DNA from: Solanum dulcamara
Taxonomy: Eukaryota; Streptophyta; Magnoliopsida; Solanales; Solanaceae
Direction of reading: 5' to 3'
Length of the DNA: 64,000 nt
NCBI RefSeq assembly: GCF_947179165.1
Contig: NC_077243.1
Location: 54,955,001 to 55,019,000 of the forward strand
Positions within the stretch are counted from its first letter, which is position 1, and each line of letters begins with the position of its first letter. Below are positions 1-9,629 of this stretch, one piece after another. The notes below the pieces were generated by a model that saw only the letters and a list, made by a program, of their open reading frames with translations, was not told where the DNA came from and did no database searches. Made by a program: the position numbers and the translations under genes.

Positions 1-41
1 TTTGGAAAATCAAGATGAAAACATTTTGACAAATATTCGAT

Positions 42-500
42 TTGATGATAACCGTGAATTTTTACAAAAGCTCAGTATCATCACTTCACAAAAATTTTAT
101 ACTAATATTACTCCTCAGATATTATAATTTTAAAAAAGAATTTGTTGCTTTATTTGATAGTGGTTCTGATGTTAATTGTGTGCAAAAAGAGATTATTCCT
201 TCACGATATTTTCATAAGACTACTCATTGTTTGAAATATGCTAATGGTAGTAAAATGAAATTGAGATATAAATTACCTGAAACATTTTTATGTAACAATG
301 GTGTTTGTTTACCTCAAAGTTTTATGATTGTGGAATAATCCCTTCTTGCCCTATTATTTTAGGTGTGCCTTTTATGAATGCTATGTTTCCTTTAAAATGG
401 TGGGATAGTAGTAAATTAATTGGTACGTTTAAGAATAAGGATTTTTAATTAAATTTTATTACTCAACCATTTACTAAAATAATAAATCAGATTGTTGATA
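42..500 (+). pseudogene. EPRV-1 aspartic protease fragment
   Basis: The frame at 42-338 contains FDSGSDVNC, the D-[ST]-G active-site loop of a retropepsin-type protease preceded by the usual hydrophobic strand (FVALF). It ends at 338, and similarity appears to go on in another frame (ILGVPFMNAMFPLKWW, about 347-405), so a frameshift lies near 338. In caulimovirids this domain sits directly before RT and processes the polyprotein. The frame change shows that no continuous protease-RT product can be made here. Confidence 0.75.
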
Positions 501-508
501 AATTAATT

Positions 509-1208
509 TTGAAAAATCAACAGATAGATTTTATTAAAAACGAAATTTCTCTAATGGAAATAGATGTTATTTTAAAAAATCCTAAATTACAGGAAAAAAT
601 AGACTTATTAAAAAATCAGTTTATTCTCAATATTTGTAATGATCTTTCTAGTGCATTTTGGGATAGGAAAAAACATGTTGTTACTTTGCCTTATGAAGAT
701 TCTTTTGATGAATTAAATATTCCAACCAAGGCTAGACCTTGTCAAATGAATGTTGATTATTTAGAATTATGTAAAATTGAAATTGATAATTTATTAAAAA
801 AGAATTTGATTAGACATTCTAGTTCTGCTTGGTCTTGTATTGCTTTTTATGTGAATAAGCATGCTAAACAGGAAAGAGGTGTACCGAGATTAGTCATTAA
901 TTATAAACTTTTTAATAAAGTTTTAAAATGGATAAGATATCTCATTCCAAATAAAAAAGATTTATTAGATAGACTGCATGATGCTATTATTTTCTCTAAA
1001 TTTGATTTAAAGTTTGGATATTGGCAAATACAAATTGCAGAATCAGATAAGTACAAAACTGCTTTTAATGTGCCTATGGGTCAATTTGAATGGAATGTTA
1101 TTTGATTTAAAGAATGCACCTTCAGAATTTCAAAAAATAATGAATAATATTTTTATACCCTTTACTAATTTTATCATTGTTTATATTGATGATATTCTGG
1201 TATTTTAA
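509..1208 (+). pseudogene. EPRV-1 reverse transcriptase, fingers and palm
   Basis: The frame 509-1105 includes FSKFDLKFGYWQIQI (RT motif A, catalytic Asp in FDLK) and the KTAFNVPMGQFEW stretch. The following FDLKNAPSEFQK and the YIDDILVF catalytic loop (about 1181-1207) lie in another frame, covered by 1014-1208, so a frameshift falls near 1085-1100. A stop directly follows YIDDILVF. The motifs are those of the reverse transcriptase that copies viral RNA into DNA. The order of motifs and short spacing fit a caulimovirid rather than a copia element. Confidence 0.85.
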
Positions 1209-2003
1209 AAAAATATTGAATCACATTTTAAACATCTTGAATTGTTCCAAGAAATTGTAATTCAAAATGGGTTAGTAATTTCTAAGCCAAAAATGTTTAT
1301 TTTTCAGACAAATGTCAGATTTTTAGGACATATCATTGAAAAAGGAAAAATTAGTCCTATTAACAGGAGTATCGAATTTGCTTCTAAATTTCCTGATATT
1401 CTGACTGACAAAACTCAGTTACAGAGATTTTTAGGTAGTTTAAATTATATTTGTCCTTTTGTAAAAGATTTAGCTACAGATATTACTATTCTGTATGATA
1501 GATTTAAAAAGGATTCTAAAGCATGGAGTGATTTACATACTACTGCTGTAAAAAATATCAAATTAAAAGTAAAGGAATTACCTTGTTTAACCCTTGCTAA
1601 TCCTAATTGGAAAAAGACTGTTGAAACAGATGCATCTGATATTGGTTATGGAGGAATTTTAACTCAGTATTCTTCTATTGATAAAAAAGATTTTATTATT
1701 CAATTTTATTCTGAAAAATAGAATACTAGTCAGAAAAATTATGCTACGGTTGCAAAAGAATTTTTAGCCATTATTAAATGTGTATTAAAATTTCAAACTG
1801 ATTTATATAACCAAAAGTTTTTAATTAAAACTGATTGTCAAGCTGCCAAATTTATGTTTAATAAAGATTGTAAACATAATGTCTCTAAACAAATGTTTTC
1901 AAGGTGGCAAGCTTATTAGTCCCTTTTGATTTTGATATTGAATATAAAAAAGGAATTGAAAATAGTTTACCTGATTTTCTTACTAGAGAATATTTAAACT
2001 AAC
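1209..2003 (+). pseudogene. EPRV-1 RT thumb/connection and RNase H
   Basis: The frame 1242-1721 continues RT (VRFLGHIIEKGKI, then QRFLGSLNYI) and enters RNase H at ETDASDIGYGGILTQ, where Asp is catalytic. After a stop at 1719-1721 the frame resumes (NYATVAKEFLAIIKCV, then KTDCQAAKFM). A further frameshift near 1905 leads to a typical domain end (LPDFLTREYLN, stop at about 2003). RNase H removes the RNA template during DNA synthesis. No integrase domain follows, which supports the caulimovirid assignment. Confidence 0.85.
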
Positions 2004-2010
2004 TATTAAA

Positions 2011-2880
2011 ATGTACAGGATGCATTCCGATTGGTCTGGGTCCTCTAATAGAGGAAGAGCCTGTCCACAATACAACAACAGATTTCAGTCACTGGGCAGA
2101 TTCCTAGCCCAAATAGATTAATTGGAGCAACTTCTTCTCTAGGCGCGTCGTCTTCAACAGCTGGCAATGCCATTCAATGTTACCATTCAACCTACCTCTG
2201 TTGAGGATCCAACTAATGAAGATTCTTTTTCCTCGATTATTGGCAAGATTGACAAAGAGATTTTTGAAACCAATTCTAAAAAAGAATTAATTTTATATGT
2301 GGACCCAAAAGATTTCCAATGAAAACACAATCCCTAGGTGGATATTATACAAATGTTCAGACCGAAACATTAAAAAAACTTCTATCTAGCAAGAGCTCTC
2401 AAGGAAGGGCATTTTAGTCATAAAACAAAAATGCCGGTGGACCCACCACCGGACGTCGGAAAATTACGATCCAAAGATGGGATCGAAGATCCCGTCAATA
2501 CGAATCCAACGCAAGTTATTACAGCTTTTAATTCCAAGTATAGCTCCTCTAATCAGCAAAACATTGAAGCGATCAATACTTGTGTCACTTCTGAGGAGCT
2601 AAAAAATTTTCAAAAAATCAATTATCTTCAAAGTCGTGGATTGATTCAACTAAAAGGAATTGGAGGAAATGAATCCTCATCAAAAGGACAACATACAGTC
2701 CAAATTTCACAAGAAAAAATTGATATCAGTGTGCACAATGAAGAGGCGCAATCTGGAAGAACAGCCGCAGCACCTTCGCCGGTGCGCCTTCAAATTCGAA
2801 CCAACTCCGGTGAGATTTGATCCATTGCACCATCTGGGGTTTGTTCGCAAACACCTGAAGCAGCTATAGGAACAAAGTTC
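2011..2880 (+). pseudogene. EPRV-1 downstream ORF, N-terminal part, split
   Basis: Immediately after RNase H a new ATG opens at 2011 (MYRMHSDWSG...), then the frame breaks. Later pieces are a GGYYTNVQTETLKKLL stretch at about 2338 and a 129-codon frame at 2431-2820 rich in Ser, Asn and Gln, without membrane segments. Position and style match the last ORF of several EPRVs. The function is not known to me; a transactivator/inclusion-body role is possible by position only. The reading stops where the unrelated insertion begins near 2880, and the matching C-terminal part resumes at about 5424. Confidence 0.55.
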
Positions 2881-3107
2881 ACCGGAGAAATCATCTCCGG
2901 GGAGAGTCTCCCTTGTTTATTGCTTCAGTAGAAATAATAACACAATGCTAGAAGTAAAGCAGGGAGTGCAGCAGCTACAAACATCATCAACAAGAGGAGT
3001 TGCAATCACTCACAGCACCTTGGAGTTCAGAAGATACAACAATAACACTACAACTACAATATCTATATCTAAGCTTCAGCAGGGCAGCATGTGCAGGGTG
3101 AGTTGCA

Positions 3108-3400
3108 CCATGTGGACCTGTCCAAAGGCCTCCAAACTTTGCAGGATTGCAGCAAATACTATAGGGATAAGGCCCAAGAAGTTTCATCACAAACGGACAA
3201 TTGGAGACGTTAGGCGAGCGACCTTGAAAAAGTCAGCTGCCTTAAGCCTAAAGAGGGTGCCTTTTTTCCAACTTGTCCAAAAAGCCTCCAAATCTTGCAG
3301 AACTAAAGAAAGGGCTGTTTGGGTATATCTCAAGAAGTTTCAACTCAATCGGATAATTGGAGACGTTAGTCGAGCGACGTTGAAAATCCTAACAGACCCC
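3108..3400 (+). repeat. Two-copy tandem repeat, period 156 bp
   Basis: The string TTGGAGACGTTAG is found at 3201 and again at 3357, with similar upstream (AAGAAGTTTCA, TGTCCAAA..GCCTCCAAA) and downstream (CGAGCGAC.TTGAAAA) sequence. The period is 156 bp, exactly 52 codons, so the repeat keeps the open frame. The copies differ at a number of sites, so the duplication is not recent. Confidence 0.75.
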
Positions 3401-3589
3401 AAAGCACTCTTGGAGGTCTTTTCCTTTTTGCTAGTTGGTGCAAGTTCTTTCTTGCCTTTGGTTGTTTGTTGTATTGTTGCAGGTTTCTGGAATTCATCAA
3501 CATGCACTGACAACTACTACATAGAAGACATCACAGATACAACTATCAAATCAAATAGAATCTCCAAGACCCCTGCACAAGGCCCAGCC

Positions 3590-4500
3590 TGGTTTTTCTG
3601 TCTGGTTGGCTATTTGTTTTTCTGTGATGTTTTTTGTGCAGGTACAACAACTGATGGGGAACCTTGGAAAATGAAAGGAATCAACATAGAGACTACAGCC
3701 TTCCAAGATAGGACTTCAACAATATAGCAGCCCTACACCAAGGACAATTTCTCTTCTGAAATACCTGCAGCAACAAACATGCGCCACAAGACCCCTGCAG
3801 CTCCTTGCTCTTTTATTTGTTATGTGCAGGCACATATTTACTCAAAGGAGCTGATTAATTCTTCTTTGGAAGCAACAAGGAGCTGCATACATCAACATCT
3901 CCACCATCCTACAGCATACAAGAAACAGCTACAAGTTACTAGTACTAGTTACAGCAGCTTGCAAATGTGTTTGGTTGTGTGGTTTGTTGGTTTTGTTTGT
4001 CTGCGTAGGTATCCCAAGGATTTGACCACCATCCAAATAAGGAATCCCCTACTGCTGTACCTAACAAACAACAACAAGCAAAGTACCTCTTCATCTGATG
4101 GGGCACCTTGGCAAATAAAAGGCATTAACATAGAGACAGCAATCCTCCAAGCTAGGACTTCATCAAAACATCAACTCTCCACTCAAGCCAATCCATTCAC
4201 TGCAACACCTGCAGCAAATCCATTGAATCTCACAGCTCCTGGAGCTACTTGCACTTGTTATGTGCAGGCACATAAGGCAACTTCAAAGGAGCTGATCAAG
4301 TCTCCTTTGGAGGCACCAAGAGGCTGCTTACAGATGTGCAGCTCAACACCTGCACTAGTTACTGCAGCAGCAATGCTGCACCCAAGCTGCAACTCCAATA
4401 GTATTAGGTACAGTAGTTGGCAAGTTTGTTGTGTATGTTGTTCTGATTTGGTGTGTCTGTGCAGGTGTCCCAAGGAGAAAACTCTCACCACAAAGAGGGC
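3590..4500 (+). repeat. Degenerate tandem repeat, period about 440-455 bp
   Basis: Landmarks recur in the same order: CTGATGGGG.ACCTTGG at 3651 and 4094; GTTATGTGCAGGCACAT followed by CAAAGGAGCTGAT at about 3818 and 4257; TTTGTCTGCGTAGG and GTGTCTGTGCAGG before CCCAAGGA at about 3995 and 4455. Offsets of about 440, 440 and 456 bp indicate two diverged copies with small indels. A third partial copy may follow up to 4920. Each unit has two T-rich tracts ending in GCAGG or GTAGG. Confidence 0.7.
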
Positions 4501-4919
4501 TCTACTCCTGAGTATAGCATACAACCAAAAACAGCTTGTCCATAGATGCAAACGAAGAGGAACTAAAGCATGGCAGGCTAGGACCACATCAGCATCATCC
4601 AACACTCCTCACATACTGCAGCAGCCATACTTCAGACAAACTCTTTGGAGACCCTTGTTGGTTTATTTGCTTGAATATAGGCACAAAAGAAGCTCCTCTA
4701 CTGGATGGGCTGAACAACCACAACATCACAGGATCCCTCCTATGTGCAAGGCAGCACCAGTTCAACTCCATAACAGTTGCCACACTCAAAACTGCTGCAC
4801 TTTCAAGTTGCAGCATGCAACAAATCTCTTCAAGGCCTTCCTCAACAACAACAACAACTCCAAGGATGCTGGTTGCTACAACTCAATATACTTCTTCTCA
4901 TTTCATCCTCCTTAGCTGA

Positions 4920-5423
4920 TATATACTCGATCCTGAAGTGGATGCACCCTCCATTGGGACTTACTTGGTATGAAAAGACTAAAAAGGGCAAAGATGAAAA
5001 GAATTTTCCCATCCCATGCGAGATAGAAGTTTCATATACTTGGTCTTCTTTAATGTAGCTATGTCTGGTACGTAGCATAGTTGAATAGGACTAGTGTAGG
5101 TTACTTTCAATTTTTCTCATGGAAGGGGAGAGTCTCCCTCATTTATGCTTTCTTAGTCGATTTATACCGGGAGGAGTCCTCTCATAGGTTTATTGCTTTC
5201 TAGTTATAGTTAGTCTCTTTTTTGTATCGGGGATGAGTTAGCCGACCTTAATAGGTTAGCTGACTTATGAACCACCATAGGATCGGAGGTAAGGTTTTAT
5301 GTCCCCCTCCATGTATTTTTACTTTGTTTATTTATGTTAAGGCTTGGGGGTGATGCTCAACCCCTGACTGTGCACAAGAAGTGGGAGCCTCGTGTAGGGT
5401 CTGTTCCTATAAAAAACAAATCC
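4920..5423. other. Terminal, LTR-like stretch of the unknown insertion
   Basis: No reading frame is credible here. The sequence runs through GGGGAGAGTCTCCCT (5126), a T-rich stretch, paired motifs GTTAGCCGACCTTAATAGGTTAGC (an imperfect repeat near 5237) and a GC-richer tail up to about 5410 before viral coding sequence resumes. It has the look of a terminal non-coding region of a retroelement, but I see no diagnostic TG/CA end or primer site. Confidence 0.35.
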
Positions 5424-6295
5424 CTAGGTTGTGATGAAAAGATATTTGAACAATTCATTATTTCTGATGCAAACCTATAAGAACAGATTACACTTTGAAC
5501 TGATTTTAACCTCAACTGGGTCTGTGGAAACTACACACAACAATACGGGAGGCCCAAACAAATCATATTTTACCTACTCAAAAATAATTATTAAAGGACT
5601 GATTTTTCCAAAAGAATGGGGACTAAGCACCTTAAAAGATTCTCAATATATCTACCCAGTGGCAAAAACAACTGTAAATTTTAATTACTGAGATTATGTG
5701 GAAGCATTTTCTAAAACTTTATATTATAAAAATAATGACCATAAACATTCGTTGTTCATCAAGATTTGTGCCCAAGTTTTTCGAAGCACAACCATCCCAA
5801 TTTAGTTTATTAAATGGTGGTCTTTTTTCAAACCCTCTACCAAATTTCTATCAACATAGTTCCTAGATCTTTTCTCTCTTTGGATAGAATCCACTCTTAA
5901 AATTTCAGAACTAGACAAAGAGGATAGATTATTCCCAGGAATACCTTTACTAAACTCTTTCCTTGAGTTTTCTATACCTTGGATTTTTAAATGGACAATT
6001 GAGGTCACTACTGATAATGATAGTATGCCTTGCCTCTGTAGAATTTTTCACACAAAATTTTGGTCTAAATTAGTCCAAAAAGATAAAAATGACAAATTAG
6101 GTGGCCAGGATTTGTTGGATGACATCAGCTCTGCAATTTCAAAATACGGAGAAAAAGAAAAATTCAGTCCCAGCGGAGGAAAGTCATTTTGCTAAAGTTA
6201 CTTGTAAATTAGAGATTAAAAAAGGAGGATTGTTAACCCAGGAAGAACTTATTGCAGCTTATATGGAACAAGTCAAAAAAGATAATGTCACGACC
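5424..6295 (+). pseudogene. EPRV-1 downstream ORF, C-terminal part
   Basis: The frame 5431-5691 reads FPKEWGLSTLKDSQYIYPVA. After a stop it continues in the same frame to about 6192 with SLFIKICAQVFRS, a Trp-rich FIKWW segment and FLEFSIPWIFKWTIEV. Alternating Trp/aromatic motifs of this kind are seen in the last ORF of plant EPRVs (from memory of the family; unnamed function). Two in-frame stops and one frame change break it. The coding remnant is cut at 6295 by a gypsy LTR. Confidence 0.55.
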
Positions 6296-7029
6296 CAGAT
6301 AGGTGTGGTTGCACTCATCTCAACCCACCGAGATAAGTCAGCCTAATACCCAACGGAAAAATAGATATGGAAGAAAAGAAATAAATCAAAATTTAACTTA
6401 ATCGAGAACACGTAAAACAAACTCAACATCCCCCAAGATTGGTTGTCACGTGTACAAACCACTAATATATTACCGAAGTACGAAAAAAATACAGTCACAA
6501 TGTCTTTGTCTCTAGAGTAGGACTAAAGCATAATAAAAGAGTAAGAGGTGTCCGCTAGATGAATGTAACAACTACCTCGACACTCATAATGATAGCCTCG
6601 AAAGTGGTAGAGAATGCTAGAAGATCAAGAAGGCTTGTGCTCACAACCTACACAAGTGTAGAAGCAAGGGGTGAGTACCAAACAACACGGTACTCAGCAA
6701 GTGGATAACTAAAACTAAGCAAAGCTTAATAGATACAAGTACTCCTGTCCTCCCAACCGAACCTCCTTAACTACAACCTGCATAAAATCAGCCCAACTCT
6801 ACACTTGTACAATAACAACAGTAATACAGTCCACAAATACTCATCAATAGTCTCGTCAGTGAATCATACCAAGTCAAGTTCAGCACATACAGAGCAATAC
6901 AGGGGTAAACACAAATTCACAAATATCAGAAAGGTGCAATACAATGCAATGAAGTGATGCATGTCTGTCCTATCGGTACACATCCATTGAATCACAGTCC
7001 GGAACCCATGAGGGATATTTCTATCCATG

Positions 7030-7190
7030 TAACATGCCACGGAACGTGTGGCCCGTCTCCTCAATATATATATCATGCCACAGAGCGTGTGGCCCGACCC
7101 CTTTATTTCATAATACTTACCACAGAATGTGTGGCCCGACCCTTTTGTTTCATAATACCTGCCACGGAACGTGTGGCCCGACCCCTTTAT
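7030..7190. repeat. 42-bp tandem repeat array inside LTR
   Basis: GTGTGGCCCG occurs at 7046, 7087, 7129 and 7171, giving periods of 41, 42 and 42 bp. The unit carries CCACGGAACGTGTGG, whose ends are inverted (CCAC/GTGG). The same array occurs in the second LTR (about 14265-14430). As the period is a multiple of three, short open frames such as ATERVARPL appear, but they are by-products. The role is unknown; LTR promoter-region repeats of this type are common. Confidence 0.85.
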
Positions 7191-7756
7191 TTCATATCAT
7201 TTTCAGTCTAACACAATATGTCAGAACCAATGCAATCAATTCATGTTCATATAATTCACAATCATAACATGACACAATAATAATTTTTTTCCTATCTCAC
7301 ATCAACATAGTCATTTCACATGTCCAAAATAAATACATAATCACAACATATCAATTCCATCAATACATGTCACTAGATCGCCATTTTATGCCCCTCATCT
7401 CCATTTTTAAGGCCAATCATACAGTCAATAACCCAAACCAATTCTCATTACTCCCTAGTATACATGACACAGAAATACAAGCATCTATAAACTTAAACTG
7501 AGGTTTAAAAATTCACTTGCCTTAATTACTCAAGCAATCACTCCGAGACTTGAGCCTTCCCTTTTCGTTAGCCCTCCAAATCAGCGTCATCTAGTCAAAT
7601 AAATAATCACAATATGAATTCAAAATTAACATTACCCATATACTATATATCTGGCATAGGCCCAAAAATTCACCCAAATCTATAATCAAGTCTTAAATAC
7701 CAATTCTAGGGTTAGGTCTCAGTTCCTTAAATTAACATAACTCAAATGGTATTTAC

Positions 7757-7795
7757 ATCTATCTATCTATCTATCTATCTATCTATATATATATA
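7757..7795. repeat. (TCTA)n/(TA)n microsatellite in LTR
   Basis: A short TCTA run is followed by a TA run. The homologous site in the other LTR (14990-15089) is expanded to about 100 bp with an added CT tract, showing length change since the two LTRs were identical. Confidence 0.9.
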
Positions 7796-8302
7796 CTAAT
7801 ATTATCGGAACCTAAATGGTTATGCCGTAACATCGAGAAAAACAACATTTTCAGATTATTAATCATCTACTATATAGCCCTAATGTGTCAATCATTGACC
7901 AACCTTGGTCATATTTTTCTTTGCACCAAATTTCAATGACTTTAGTCGTATCATTCAATAACTTTCAGTAACCCACATGCTAAATGAAATAGTTGACCAC
8001 TTAATTCACGAACCCAATAATCTAATACACCTTTAGAGGATTAAAAGTTTGAAGCTCTTACCTAAATGCACCGTGCTTTCGTGTTATCGTCACCAGGTAA
8101 GTTTCTGCCTCTTTTTTCTTTTCTAAATAAATAATTAGGAACTAAAAGTGACAACCCTACTAACATTTTTTTATTAAATATATAAAAAAGTGATATTAAA
8201 TAAGTTAACACTTTAACCCATAAATTAGATTAATTATTTAAAATTACCCGTCAATTAATTAACCAAAGTTATCGAAAAGACAAAATTTTTAATTATCCAC
8301 TA

Positions 8303-8782
8303 CTAAAAATCATGTTCGTCCTCGAACATAAAGTAAAGGAATATACCTGAAGATTCAAAAAGATGGGGATATCTGGCACGCATGTCAGCCTCTGTCTCCC
8401 AAGTCGCCTCTCCGACTGAACGGTGCTTCCATTGTACCTTCACTGAAGCTATCTCCTTGGTTTTAAGCTTGCGAACCTGCCTATCTAGAATGGCTATAGG
8501 CTCCTCCTCAAATGTCAAGTCTGGACCCAACTCCACTGAATCGAGTGACAACACATGAGACTCATCCAGAATATATTTCCGAAGTATGGAAACATGAAAC
8601 ACGTTATGCACAGCCGATAAGCTAGGTGGCAAGGCCAATCTATATGCCACCTCTCCAACTCGCGCCAAAATCTCAAATGGGACAATGAATCGAGGGCTGA
8701 GCTTGCCCTTCCTCCCGAACCGCATCATGCCCTTCATGGGCAACACTCGAAGCCAAACGTGATCACCCACCATGAACTCCAA
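8303..8782 (-). pseudogene. Integrase C-terminus and chromodomain, copy 1
   Basis: The 159-codon frame opens with GDHVWLRVLPMKGMMRFGRK and LSPRF..PFEIL.RVGEVAYRL, the GPY/F-type module at the end of gypsy integrases. It ends with EEPIAILDRQVRKL...VKVQWKHRSVGEATWETEADM, a chromodomain with the W-x(8-10)-TWE pattern. In chromoviruses this domain steers integration, probably by reading heterochromatin marks (family knowledge). This is the best preserved part of the element. The frame upstream is broken at 8783, and the stop lies 10 bp from the LTR side. Confidence 0.85.
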
Positions 8783-9627
8783 TGGTCAAAATCTCCGATC
8801 TGCATAACTCTTCTGCCTACTCTAGGCTGTCAAGAGTCTACCCTGAATCCTATGAACCTTCTCCATAGCATCTCTAAGCAAGTCTGTGTCTAAGGAGTCC
8901 ATCTCATCTAAGTCAAACCATCCAATAGGAGATCGACACCGCCTACCATACAAAGCCTCAAATGGAGCTATTTGGATACTGGAGTGATTACTGTGTTATA
9001 GGCGAACTCCGCTAGGGGAAAGTGTTGATCTCATCTAACACTAAAATAAATAACACAAGCTCGGAGCATGTCCTCCAACACCTGAATCATCCGCTCGGAC
9101 TGACTATTGGTCTATGGGTGAAAAGTTGTAGTCATATCAAGTCTCGTACCCAAACTATGTTGTAATGCCTGCCAAAATTGTGAAGTAAATACTGAACCTC
9201 GATCCAAAACAATGGATACTGGGATACCATAAAGCTGAACGATATGGCTAATATATAATTCGGCTAGCTTATTTGCTGTGTACCTCACCTTAACCGGAAT
9301 AAAATGGGCAGACTTTGTCAGTCTATCAACAACCACCCATATAGAATCATAACCACCTACGGTGGGAGGTAAGCCCACAACGAAGTCCATGGTTATCATT
9401 TCCCACTTCCAAGTGGGAATAGGCATCCTCTGACTAACACCCCCAGGCCGCTGGTGCTCACACTTTACCTGCTGGCAAGTCAAACACTTGGACACGAACT
9501 CTGCAATATGCTTCTTCATCCCACACCACCAATAGTGTTGGCCCAGATCATGATACATCTTGGATGCTCTTGGATGGATGGAATATCTTAAATAATGAGC
9601 CTCTTCTAAAATAAGTCTAGTCAGGTC
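8783..9627 (-). pseudogene. Integrase zinc-binding and catalytic core, copy 1
   Basis: The frame 9112-9558 carries the second half of the HHCC module (CLTCQQVK) and the catalytic core: MDFVVGLPPTVGGYDSIWVV (first Asp), then VLDRGSVFTSQFWQ (second Asp; DRGS where DRGT or DRGP is usual) and TTFHP. The last Glu region (QSERMIQVLEDMLRAC) and the linker toward the chromodomain are present at 8783-9111 but interrupted by stops. The integrase would insert the element's DNA, but these breaks rule out a product. Confidence 0.85.
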
Positions 9628-9629
9628 AC

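Larger units (their letters stand above)
2870..4919 (+). other. Stop-poor frame of about 680 codons, unknown
   Basis: One + strand frame is open from 2870 to 4919 except for a single TAG at 3725-3727. The longest ATG-initiated parts are 260 codons (2945-3727) and 378 codons (3779-4915). The translation is rich in Thr, Ser, Gln, Asn, His and Cys and shows no domain I recognise. It contains two related segments, GEPWKMKGINIETT and GAPWQIKGINIETA, that come from nucleotide repeats. C/A-rich composition lowers stop frequency, and the - strand also has open stretches (4258-4605), so openness alone does not prove coding. It may be an ORF of the inserted element or merely stop-poor repeat DNA. Confidence 0.4.
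2881..5420. mobile_element. Unrecognised 2.5 kb insertion splitting the EPRV-1 downstream ORF
   Basis: The viral ORF on either side (2011-2880 and 5424-6295) is interrupted by DNA of different composition: C/A-rich on the + strand with many CAACA and GCAGCA runs, unlike the AT-rich virus. Near both ends sits a similar string, GGGGAGAGTCTCCCT followed by TTTAT (about 2900 and 5126), which could be remnants of terminal repeats. A shared ATCCCTAGGT also occurs at about 2330 and 5421, but this may be chance. No gag, RT or transposase motif was found. It could be a non-autonomous LTR element, LARD-like, or a composite. Boundaries are uncertain by tens of bases. Confidence 0.5.
1..6295 (+). mobile_element. 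Endogenous pararetrovirus 1 (Caulimoviridae), degraded, interrupted, both ends incomplete
   Basis: A + strand series of broken reading frames has the caulimovirid order: aspartic protease, reverse transcriptase, RNase H, then a downstream ORF. There is no integrase after RNase H and no LTR flanks it, which separates it from the gypsy elements in the rest of the window. It starts outside the window, is split by an unrelated insertion at about 2881-5420, and ends where a gypsy LTR begins at 6296. Codons are AT-rich and at least four frame changes plus several stops are visible, so it is an old non-functional copy. The genus is not settled by eye; petuvirus- and solendovirus-like viruses are the natural comparison. 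Confidence 0.85.
6296..8293 (-). repeat. 3' LTR of chromovirus copy 1
   Basis: It is nearly colinear with 13512-15659. Its outer end is intact (CA terminus on the - strand at 6296). The inner end has lost about 73 bp, including the TGTAATGACC start, by a deletion visible when the copies are compared (AATT directly joined to ATCCAC near 8293). The T/A-poor tract TTTTAGTAGTGGAT just inside is the probable polypurine-tract region. It contains a 42-bp tandem array and a TCTA microsatellite, and no gene. Confidence 0.85.

Noticed and set aside
4258..4816. - strand frames of 115 and 73 codons opposite the stop-poor frame
   Set aside because: They have no domain and overlap the longer + frame; stop-poor composition is likely to be the cause. 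I kept only the + frame, with low confidence.
2329..5430. ATCCCTAGGT at about 2330 and 5421 as a 10-bp target duplication
   Set aside because: DNA between 2340 and 2880 still reads like the viral ORF, so the insertion edge is probably nearer 2880; the match may be chance.
7030..7190. Possible CRISPR array (regular repeats at 42 bp)
   Set aside because: The whole unit is repeated, not repeats separated by unique spacers, and the context is a plant retrotransposon LTR.
6954..7267. Frames with repeated ATERVARPL-like units
   Set aside because: They are translations of the 42-bp LTR tandem array, which happens to be a multiple of three.
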